In this document: positions 1 through 6,144 of the stretch, piece by piece
Position numbering within the stretch: the first letter of the stretch is position 1
Layout: every line of letters starts with the position of its first letter
NCBI GenBank assembly: GCA_016987375.1
Contig: PJRA01000323.1
Span: 1,081,125 to 1,092,881 of the forward strand
Source of the DNA: Brachionus koreanus
Taxonomy: Eukaryota > Rotifera > Eurotatoria > Ploima > Brachionidae
Direction: 5' to 3'
Length of the DNA: 11,757 nucleotides
The notes under the pieces: model-generated
Seen by the model: the letters and a program-made list of their open reading frames with translations, nothing else
Told to the model about the DNA's origin: nothing
Database searches by the model: none
Made by a program: the position numbers and the translations under genes

Positions 1-879
1 GAAGTGTTAATCAGTCGATTACGATAAGGGCACTAGCCTGTTGATTAACCTTGAAAATAAAAAAATGAAATGAAAAATTTTGAACGTTAAAAATTAATTT
101 TTTAGCGCCAAAATATTAAAAAATGAGAAATAAGTAAACATTTTTGAAAAGACAAAATTTATGAAAAATTTTATTTGAGAATTTTAATATGAAAATTAAA
201 GCTTTAGAATAATTAGATTATGCTAAAAGATAGAATTTTGTTGAATATGGAATGTTTTCAGTTAGAAAAAGAATAGTATGAATGTAATAGCTAGCTATAT
301 TTTCTTAATTTTGAACTCTTAAAGTGTACGCATGATTATTAAGTTATTGTATTGTAAATGCAATAGCCTGTTAGTCAAAAATTAAACTGTATTTTGAAAA
401 TCTAAAAAGGAATGTTAAGCACCTTTCAATAATAGAAAATAATGCTAACAATCCTAAGTAAGCAATGTAGCATAAAAATTTCTTCAATTAAAGATATTAA
501 CAAATTAAGTAAGAAATAAAATTTCATTTTATTATATAAATTTAAACTAATAAAAATTATTCAAATCGATTTCACCTGAAAATTCTTAAATTCTTTTTCT
601 TTATCTCTATTTTCAAAATTTGTCAAATTAAAAAGTTTTTTAAGGAATCTTTAATAAATTTATTTGAATTAAGTTGCTTAAAGTTATAAAATGCTTAATA
701 TTTAATTAATTTAGCCTTCTATAAGGATAACCTAAAATATCAAGGTTTTATAATCAAGGTTTTATCTAAATAATCAAGTAAAAACATGAATCAAAATCAA
801 TACAGAGTACACCTTCAAATTCTAAAAAAAAAAGAAAAAAATTTATCAAAAAAATTTTTGATTAAAATTTTTTTCCGAA
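1..879. other. AT-rich non-coding DNA, left edge
   Basis: No coding stretch is supported here on either strand. If the RasGRP-like gene continues beyond its seventh exon, its missing second EF-hand and C1 exons should lie here or off the left edge. I looked for a cysteine-rich C1 pattern on the minus strand and saw none. Small structures present are an 8-base inverted repeat (6-13 with 42-49, gttaatca/tgattaac) and a 13-base tandem repeat (739-751 and 753-765, atcaaggttttat). Confidence 0.6.
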
Positions 880-889
880 CTATTTGTCA
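880..889 (-). CDS. possible 10-base terminal exon ending the RasGRP-like protein
   Basis: A T-rich acceptor, TATTTTTTAG|, lies 70 bases after the exon 7 donor, in line with the other small introns. Using it completes the split codon as Asn, adds Asp and Lys, then meets TAG. The protein would end LDADNDK, about 580 residues from exon 1, keeping Asp at loop positions 1, 3 and 5 of EF-hand 2 but losing the rest and the C1 domain. The alternative is a longer intron leading to exons outside the window. Confidence 0.3.
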
Positions 890-959
890 CTAAAAAATAA
901 TAAAAAGCACACTTGATTAATTTTAAAAAATTTATGAAATTAAAAAAAAAAATTCTAAC

Positions 960-1180
960 TTGTCAGCATCTAGTACAGCAAAAGTGTCAATGAATGGAAA
1001 ATTTTGAGCAATTTCATAAAATTCAGCTTGAGATATAAAACCATCGCGGTCATGGTCATAATTTTTAAATACTGCATCGACCATTGATTTGACATGTTTC
1101 TGTATTGTTTGAGGATCAGGAGGGGTTGATATGCTTTTGGCCCAGTCGGCAAAGGCCGATATTCTCGACGGAGTGCTCGG
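960..1180 (-). CDS. RasGRP-like exon 7: linker and EF-hand 1
   Basis: Acceptor TTTTCAAAG| and donor AA|GTTAGA bound 73 codons plus two bases. After a short linker (FADWAKSISTPPDP, compare family EWA......PDP) come KSMVDAVFKNY and the EF-hand loop DHDRDGFISQAEF. All calcium ligands are canonical: D, D and D at loop positions 1, 3 and 5, Gly at 6, Ile at 8 and Glu at 12. Next come FPFIDTFAVLDAD, the start of the second EF-hand, whose loop is cut by the intron after D-x-D. The calcium-sensing role is inferred from vertebrate RasGRPs. Confidence 0.94.
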
Positions 1181-4100
1181 CTTTGAAAAAAAAAATCATT
1201 TCCAATTTTTTTTTAACATTTTCTAATTTTAATTTACCGAAGAAACTGAAGTTCTGGGCTCACGAGCTAAAGACAGCTCGTAAATCTCGTCCTCAGAATA
1301 ACTCATGTCTAGTGATAGCTGCAGTAGTTTAATTAGGTCCCGATTTTCCTGAACTGGTGGCACTGAATTTTGTAAATTGGTCACACTCTGAAAAATGACC
1401 GACAATTTAGCCATTTTGCGAAAATTTATCAAATCATTGTCCAGTTTGTCCAAATTAGCTGTGTGCAATGAGATCATATCTTTTAAGTGTATTCCACTAG
1501 GAAAAAAAATAAAATTTTAATTTATCCTTTTTTGTTTTTATTAGATTCATTAAAATTTTACATAATTGGTATCCAGAAATTTTTAATTTCACTAGTAGTT
1601 TTTCTATATTGTCCATAATTGCAATTAGAAGACAACAGCTCCATGAAATCGCTGAGAATTTTTTGATCTTCAACAGATAGGTACAGATTGGTCTTGGATA
1701 GACGGGCCAGAGCACTGTGACATATGCCGCCAATAACCGCCATTAGAGAATTGAAATTTTGAAGCTTTCTCAAATGCTAGATAAGCAAAATAGAAGAAAA
1801 TCATTTATTTAATTTAGAAAAATTTTTTGATTTACTTTGGCAACTTCAATAAATTTATGTATGATATCAGCTCGTTGTTTAGGAGTTGTTTTGCTCAATA
1901 CCATACATTGGATCCATTGTGATAAACCATTGAACAGCTGAATAGATCTTTCCAACGGAAGATTGTTCTGAATGCTTCCTTTTATTGCATAAGATTTGTA
2001 GTCTTGGAACTAGGAAAAATTAGCAAAAAAAATATTTTAGTCAGAATTAAAATAATTTACACTTATTCTGCGAAGAGTTTTCCACTCCAGATATGTCAGC
2101 TGGCTGGCCAGAACTTCGGGTTCTATTTTATCAAAGCCTAAAGCAATTTTTTGTTTAGACTTAAGCGGATTTCTTGTCGTCAGTTTTCTCATCCAGTCAT
2201 AGCATTCTATTTTAGATATGTCGAAAAATTTTAATTGTTCCTTGTGACCGTTTATGGCTATGATGTTGGTGAATTTTTTAAGTGATTCAATCAAAAGGTT
2301 GTCCAACACAAAATGAAATGTGAATGTGTTAATCCAATATCTTTAAAAAAAATTTGAAAAGATGACTAAAAATTAAACAAAAAAAGGAATAATAAAATAA
2401 AAAAAATTAAAATTAAATTATTTTTAACTAATTTCTTTTAAATTAAAATGGAATGGGGCTTTGAGAAAATTGAGAAATTTTATTTTGCCTTATTAGAATC
2501 TGAGGCAATCATTTAGTGTGTGAAATGGGTGACAATTTTTCATGAGTGTTTTATTTCCATGATTAAAATTAAATTTCATTAAACTATTTTTATGAAATTT
2601 AAAAATTTAGGGTCTGAAGAAACAAAGTTTTATTTCAATATTTAATTAGACTGCTAACTTGTCTTCAGGTAATGGATTGAATACCTTATATAAACTGGTA
2701 AATTTAGCCAGAAAAAAAAAAACATTTGACCAAATATTGGTTCAAAATTGTGTAAAAAATTTTTGGAAATTGTTTTTTAAACAAACACTAAGAAAAAAAA
2801 AGTAAAACTAAGAGGATTCAATTTTTTGTTTCGAATGTGATGTTGATTTTTATAAGTTTTAGAAAAAAAAACGGTTTTTAAAAGGTTGACACCTGGATTT
2901 ATTTATAAAAGTTTTTTGATTTTTCGATTAGCACCATAAAAAAACTTTTTTTAGGGACAAGAAAATCCTGTGGTGAAGTAGTTTTAATAAAATTAAATAA
3001 ATTTAGAGATTAATAATTTTGCCTCATTCTATTTCAGGAAATTGTCATTTTTTATACCTATATCTCGGGATTTTTTAGAAAATAGATTTAACTTTTGTAA
3101 ATATTTTTTTATCAATAATTAATTTTTTTGAATTGATGTCTAATGACTTGGCGCCTATTTTGAATAAATTTGAAAACTTTTAATCAAAAAAGACTGTTGC
3201 TATATTTATTTAATTAATAAACAGTAAAGAACAAGATCCTCCTAACCTCATATACAAATCTTTTAACATGGCGAAGATTTTTTCTCCAGTATAACCATTA
3301 TAAAAAAAAGTATTTTATAAAAATAGTTGTGAATAAAGACTTTGAGAGAGAGCATCTTTTATTAGTTCTCTCCCTCTGTCAACACGCGCGCTATTAAATT
3401 GGTAATAGCGGTGGGAACACAACTGCCCCAAAACGAAGTAGGAAGGACCCGATTGAAAGGGATACAACCGCCCACATATAAGATACAAAGAAGACGAAAT
3501 TTGGGAGGGTCTACTAAACTCCCGCCCAGAGAAAACGGAAAGGGCCAGAACGGAAGAGCTGACCACACCAGTGAACCCGTTCCGTGAATACAACGTCCCC
3601 AAATCAGGACAATCAGCATCATTGCACCACACGAACCCATTCATAGATGATATCCACAATTTCAACGATGATCCTAACGAGGACGCGCTATTAAAGTAGT
3701 GTATTTTATTTTTAGAATAAAAATTTTTGTTCATTTTGAGTTTCTAAATAATTATTAAAAATTAAGTGACTGTGTTTTGTGATTTAGCGACATCTCTGTC
3801 GATATCACTTAGATTAGTTAACTAACTAAACCCTGATTGTTTAAGTTAGAATGAAGCATAAATAGCTGCTCCTAAACGTCTAACGAGGAGATCGGATAGA
3901 CTGGCCCAAGGCTACTAATGTAAAAATTACAACTGGCTACAAGGATAAAAGCCCCAGAAGACTAATTAAAGTGCTTCTCGGTGGCAGTAATGTTTATAGT
4001 GCGTGCAGTGGCAACCTGGCGATTGTCAGTTAGTACCTGGGAAAAATATTAGTCTACGACTATTAATAAAAACATTTGACCAAATATTGGTTCAAAATTG

Positions 4101-5089
4101 TGTAAAAAATTATTGGAAATTGTTTTTTAAACAAACACTAAGAAAAAAAAAGTAAAACTAAGAGGATTCAATTTTTTGTTTCGAATGTGGTGTTGGTGGG
4201 AAGATGTGATATAGCGACATCTCTGTCGATATCACTGGATTAGTTAACTAACTAAACCCTGAGCGTCTAACGAGGGTATCGGATAGACGGGCCCAAGGGT
4301 ACTAATGAAAACATTACATGTTTTTAGTCTTAAGTATTGTAAAACCCATTTGCTATTTGTATGCTAAGAATTAGTCAATTAAAATCTAATGAGATCAATA
4401 AGCTTTTAATTAGCTCAGTTTTCTACTTTAGAATTTGTTAAAAATAATATACCTGAAAGTGTAGCATATTCTTAATTGATAGCTATTGGAATGCTGAGTT
4501 TGATTGTCCTCGTATTTTAAATACAAGCCTGAAAGCATATTGACTAGCTCTTCGGACTCCATAAACCATTTATGCATTAGAAAAAATACCCGCGGAAAAT
4601 CTGTTCCTGCAATTAAATTTCCACACTCATCTTATAAAAACAAAAAAAAAATTTTTTAAACTTTTTAATGGCATTAATCTTACTAAATGACTCTACTAAA
4701 ATTTCGATTAGTTTGGGAAGATTGGCAGCACGAACTTGAATGCCTTTGATCACTTCATTTGGCTCTTCGATGTAGGAGGATTGCGATGTAGAAGTTTGTT
4801 CGGTTTGTTCAGACTTGAGGTTTGTAGAAGACTCGAAAGTTACCGGACTAAAGTCGTCCATTGAGTGGAGATCGGTAATTGCATGTGTTCGCTTTAGAGG
4901 CGGTGACTCGCGAGGCTTGGGTGACGATGAAAAAGCAGCCGACTCACACACTGGCTTTTCGCTTATTTCAAACGATATTTGACTGTGAAATGTTTCAGTT
5001 TTTGAGCTCTGCGGTTCCAAATTGTTTATCTCAACTATTTTTCTGCAAGAGTCCTCTGGCAAGGATTTCATCGGGCTCAATTTTTCAAT
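960..5089 (-). CDS. RasGRP/CalDAG-GEF-like Ras guanine-nucleotide exchange factor, 7 exons, partial
   Basis: The gene is read on the minus strand by joining 5089-4684, 4630-4453, 2340-2061, 2009-1836, 1776-1562, 1496-1238 and 1180-960. These total 1733 bases, or 577 whole codons plus two bases. All introns are GT-AG and all phases agree. The predicted order is a Ser/Pro-rich linker (residues 1-110), REM (about 112-200), CDC25 RasGEF (about 225-490) and EF-hand 1 (loop at 546-557). Family landmarks include YDWMRKLT, LTYLEWKTLRRIS, LFNGLSQWIQ, NFNSLMAVIGGICHSALARL, EDEIYELSLAREPR and DHDRDGFISQAEF. In animals, RasGRP proteins load GTP on Ras/Rap at membranes, controlled by calcium through EF-hands and diacylglycerol through C1. 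C1 and most of EF-hand 2 are not seen here. The true start codon is unknown. Assignment to the family is strong; which paralogue is uncertain. Confidence 0.93.
1238..1496 (-). CDS. RasGRP-like exon 6: end of RasGEF domain
   Basis: Acceptor TTTCCTAG| starts one base into the split Ile codon, and donor TCG|GTAAAT closes the exon in phase 0 after 86 further codons. It encodes IGIHLKDMISLHTANLDKL, then NFRKMAKLSVIFQSV and NSVPPVQENRDLIKLLQLSL, ending in YSEDEIYELSLAREPR. These correspond to conserved region 3 and the terminal helices of RasGRP GEF domains (YTEDEIYELS..REPR). The tail TSVSS begins the linker to the EF-hands. Confidence 0.95.
1562..1776 (-). CDS. RasGRP-like exon 5: RasGEF catalytic hairpin region
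   Basis: Acceptor TTATCTAG| and donor ATTAT|GTAAAA bound 71 codons plus two bases. The stretch starting HLRKLQNFNSLMAVIGGI is the hallmark NFN.LMA..GGL..S...RL of CDC25 domains. It is followed by SSNCNYGQYRK, matching SSN.NY.NYRK. The exon ends with FWIPI just before the split Ile codon completed in exon 6 (IPIIGIHLKD, family IPILGVHLKDL). No stop or frameshift is seen. The following intron, 1497-1561, is 65 bases. Confidence 0.95.
1836..2009 (-). CDS. RasGRP-like exon 4: RasGEF domain, central part
   Basis: The exon is 174 bases, 58 whole codons, phase 0 at both ends, with acceptor TTCCTAG| and donor AAA|GTAAAT. It contains LERSIQLFNGLSQWIQCMVL followed by TTPKQRADIIHKFIEVAK. These match the CDC25 segment in which a helix with LF..LS.WV is followed by RA..I..FI.VAK (conserved region 2). 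The preceding intron, 2010-2060, is only 51 bases. Confidence 0.93.
2061..2340 (-). CDS. RasGRP-like exon 3: REM-to-GEF connector and start of RasGEF domain
   Basis: The exon has 280 bases with acceptor AAAG|A and donor AGT|GTAAAT. It starts with YWINTFTFHFVLDNLLIES, the family motif RYWI..F...F..D..L, which links REM to the GEF domain. It continues with FFDISKIECYDWMRKLT, which matches the RasGRP signature IDI..IPSYDW.R..T. It ends with KIEPEVLASQLTYLEWKTLRRIS, corresponding to structurally conserved region 1 of CDC25 domains (EP.ELAEHLTYLE...FRRI). Phase 0 joining to exon 4 gives RRISFQDYKSY. Confidence 0.93.
2718..2845. repeat. Repeat A, copy 1 (128 bases)
   Basis: This segment, beginning around aaaaacatttgaccaaat and ending at tgttg, recurs at 4068-4195 at an offset of exactly 1350 bases. 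I see two substitutions (2762 t to a, 2840 a to g) and no indels. Sequence after the shared end differs completely (attttta here, gtgggaa in copy 2). No open frame or terminal inverted repeat is visible in it. Confidence 0.95.
3195..3384 (+). mobile_element. LTR-like segment, possible solo or truncated LTR
   Basis: The segment starts TGTTG and ends CAACA, a perfect 5-base inverted terminus of the kind found on LTRs. It holds a polyadenylation signal AATAAA at 3332-3337, followed by a short GA-rich and CT-rich tail, as in an R-U5 region. A tRNA-primer-site-like ttggtaatagcgg follows about 15 bases downstream, which is further than usual. No second copy exists in the window, so this remains a structural guess. 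Confidence 0.3.
3401..3699 (+). pseudogene. Frameshifted coding remnant of unknown protein, possibly gag-like
   Basis: This block is clearly richer in G and C than its surroundings. Plus-strand reading is open at 3401-3478 in one frame (with TTAPKRSRKDPIERDTTAHI) and continues in another frame from 3457 to a TAG at 3697-3699 (including YKEDEIWEGLLNSRPEKTE, NPFREYNVPKSGQ and NPFIDDIHNFNDDPNEDALL). The two frames are joined only by a frameshift near 3470. The product is charged and hydrophilic, with two NPF tripeptides. I do not recognise a domain. The 139-codon antisense ORF across it has the Ser/Cys/Phe/Tyr-rich composition expected of a shadow. Its position just after an LTR-like block makes a retroelement gag piece possible, but a captured host gene fragment is not excluded. 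Confidence 0.4.
3778..3930. repeat. Structured repeat B, copy 1
   Basis: This copy matches 4205-4317 over two blocks: tgtgat..agcgacatctctgtcgatatcac to ccctga, and cgtctaacgagg to attac. It carries about 40 bases (3837-3876) absent from copy 2. The first block folds into a hairpin around cgaca-tctc-tgtcg, and ttagttaactaa within it is a perfect palindrome. The second block has cgtcta and tagac able to pair, and ctcct and aggag able to pair across it. Confidence 0.85.
3931..4067. other. GC-richer segment between repeats B1 and A2
   Basis: This 137-base stretch is not duplicated in the window and has base composition unlike the AT-rich intron. It contains short potential hairpins (agaag with cttct, agtc with gact) and no long open frame. 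It may belong to the same inserted element as repeats A and B. I see no tRNA A-box and B-box pair. Confidence 0.4.
4068..4195. repeat. Repeat A, copy 2 (128 bases)
   Basis: This is the second copy of the 128-base repeat, two substitutions from 2718-2845. It is followed after nine bases by repeat B copy 2, whereas copy 1 is followed by unrelated AT-rich sequence. The two copies flank the LTR-like block, B1 and the 3931-4067 segment. Confidence 0.95.
4205..4317. repeat. Structured repeat B, copy 2
   Basis: This is the shorter copy of repeat B. The arms gtgatat (4206-4212) with cgaca (4215-4219) pair perfectly with tgtcg-atatcac (4224-4235), leaving a two-base bulge and a tctc loop. Downstream, cgtcta (4264-4269) can pair with tagacg, and ccct (4257-4260) with aggg inside the same region, giving an H-type pseudoknot topology. 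The copy ends with taatg-aaaa-catta, another small hairpin. Confidence 0.85.
4453..4630 (-). CDS. RasGRP-like exon 2: REM domain core
   Basis: Acceptor TTATAAG| precedes the exon, and the codon split across the 53-base intron 4631-4683 gives Asn. The translation NECGNL..GTDFPRVFFLMHKWF followed by MESEELVNML matches the REM pattern ESFD..GNL..DFPR.FLL.H.WF..S.EL of RasGRP proteins. It ends with LRICYTF and a split Arg codon (AG|A) at donor CAG|GTATAT, which joins to exon 3 to give FRYWI. In RasGEFs, REM packs against the catalytic domain and stabilises its helical hairpin. Confidence 0.9.
4684..5089 (-). CDS. RasGRP-like exon 1 of window: Ser/Pro-rich linker and start of REM domain
   Basis: The minus-strand exon follows a T-rich stretch ending in TTTAAG (acceptor AG at 5091-5090) and ends at the strong donor A|GTAAGA (intron begins at 4683). 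It holds 135 codons plus one base. Residues 1-110 are Ser, Thr, Pro and Glu rich and probably disordered, with phosphorylatable Ser-Pro sites such as SSPKP and ESPPLK. The last 25 residues, around VIKGIQVRAANLPKLIEIL, are the opening helix of a REM domain. An in-frame ATG at 5071-5069 could be the start if there is no upstream exon, but the upstream T-tract and AG argue for an acceptor and an earlier start exon. Confidence 0.82.
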
Positions 5090-5412
5090 CTTAAATAAAC
5101 AAAAAAATAATTTTATTTTAAAAAAATTATCTTTAATTTAATTATCGATTTTTTTGCTCAAAATTACGCAATAAACTACCTAGATTTTTACAATACCTTT
5201 TTTTTGTTTTAAATTTAAAAATTATTATTTTTTTAGGACTCAAAAAAAGTGTAATAAAATACTTTATTTTTGAAAAAAAAAATTTAAAAAAAGTTGAAAA
5301 AATTGACTGTGGGTGCGTGTCAGCTTGTCACTTAATTTACGCACAAAATTTCAAAGTTACAGAATGCAAAAAGGCAAAACTTTTTGTCATACAACATTGT
5401 TGATAGATTAGC
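5090..5412. other. Upstream flank of the known RasGRP-like exons
   Basis: The stretch is AT-rich with low-complexity T and A runs at 5101-5300. A possible first exon on the minus strand runs from ATG at 5397 to 5341 (19 codons, MLYDKKFCLFAFCNFEILC) with donor TGC|GTAAAT. It would join exon 1 in phase 0 across a 251-base intron. The peptide has no recognised homologue, so it is recorded only as a candidate. Confidence 0.2.
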
Positions 5413-5422
5413 TTGACGTCAA
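5413..5422. promoter_or_regulatory. CRE-like palindrome TTGACGTCAA
   Basis: A perfect 10-base palindrome contains the full cAMP-response-element core TGACGTCA (5414-5421), the site bound by CREB/ATF bZIP proteins. It lies 324 bases upstream of the first supported RasGRP-like exon and 16 bases upstream of the candidate ATG at 5397 on the minus strand. A promoter role is inferred from position only. Confidence 0.3.
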
Positions 5423-6129
5423 TATGTGCTTTATAAAATTTTTGATATTGGAGACATTAAATTAAGACTTGCTTGCGGAAAATAGAAAGGAAAGAGAAAG
5501 TAAGATTTTTGAATGAGAAGTGAGAATTTAGCTAGTTAATGAAAGACTATTGTTTGATAGAAAGCAAATATGATCGATTTGCGTCAGAGTGTTTCTTATC
5601 GGTAACTCGGGTTTATTAATTGGACTAATATTAAAAAACGCAATTAATCTATGACTCTAATCTAAGCACGTAGCAAAAATGTCAAGTCAAAAAATATGTC
5701 CACACAAAAATAATTGTGCTCAGACGACCCAAAGACTATTCTCACGCAAAAATAACATAGACTATTTACATATTGGTAAATATTTTTTTATGTTTGCTCA
5801 GTCAAATATTTGTCACAATGCTCCATCGTTTGAGATACAGTGACATTAGCTAATTTAGATTTTTTTGTGCCATTCTTTATTTATTAAAAAAAAATCATAG
5901 ATTACAGTTTATTTTTAAATTTTAAAATTAATTTTTAAATTATTTATTTTAATTTAATTTATTCAATGTTGCCTAAAAGTATTGAATTTCAAATTAGAAT
6001 AAATCTTATATTGAAAAAAAAAAGAAGAAAAAAAAATTAATATAGTTTCTTGTTGCAATTCGACTTAGCAAACTGGTGAATAATTATTAAAAATTTTTTT
6101 TTAAATAAAAATTCAATTTCAAATTTTAT
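5423..6129. other. Intergenic DNA without a supported gene
   Basis: Bases 5423-5870 are somewhat less biased than the surroundings and could be promoter DNA of the minus-strand gene. I found no open frame with recognisable protein motifs on either strand. From 5880 onward the sequence is mostly A/T runs. Confidence 0.5.
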
Positions 6130-6144
6130 TGTGTGTGTGTGTGT
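6130..6144. repeat. (TG)n microsatellite
   Basis: A run of seven uninterrupted TG units lies in AT-rich DNA. It is a simple-sequence repeat, probably length-polymorphic. Confidence 0.9.

Larger units (their letters stand above)
2341..4452 (-). other. 2.1-kb intron of the RasGRP-like gene, filled with repeats
   Basis: Donor GTATAT (begins at 4452) and acceptor TTTAAAG (AG at 2342-2341) bound a 2112-base intron, while the other introns of the gene are 51-70 bases. Exons on both sides join in frame through an Arg codon. The stretches at 2341-2717 and 2846-3194 are plain AT-rich DNA in which I see nothing coding. The rest holds repeat copies A1, B1, A2 and B2 and a GC-richer LTR-like block, described separately. 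The expansion is best explained by insertions into an originally short intron. Confidence 0.85.

Noticed and set aside
1105..1332. Plus-strand 75-codon open frame
   Set aside because: It overlaps RasGRP-like exons 6 and 7 and their intron in antisense and has no protein motif.
3315..3734. 139-codon minus-strand open frame across the GC-richer intron block
   Set aside because: Its composition (Ser, Cys, Phe, Leu, Tyr rich) is typical of an antisense shadow, while the plus-strand frames give charged, natural-looking peptides. It shows no domain.
3931..4067. tRNA or tRNA-derived SINE head
   Set aside because: No A-box and B-box pair at proper spacing and no cloverleaf with a 7-bp acceptor stem could be found.
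4205..4317. Hammerhead ribozyme in repeat B (ctaacga resembling CUGANGA)
   Set aside because: The third base of the core is wrong, the GAAA segment is replaced by GATA, and no flanking stems I and III form. The pseudoknot fold explains the pairing better.
4879..5094. Plus-strand open frame of 71 codons
   Set aside because: It lies antisense to the RasGRP-like exon 1, which has splice phase and REM homology, so this is a shadow.
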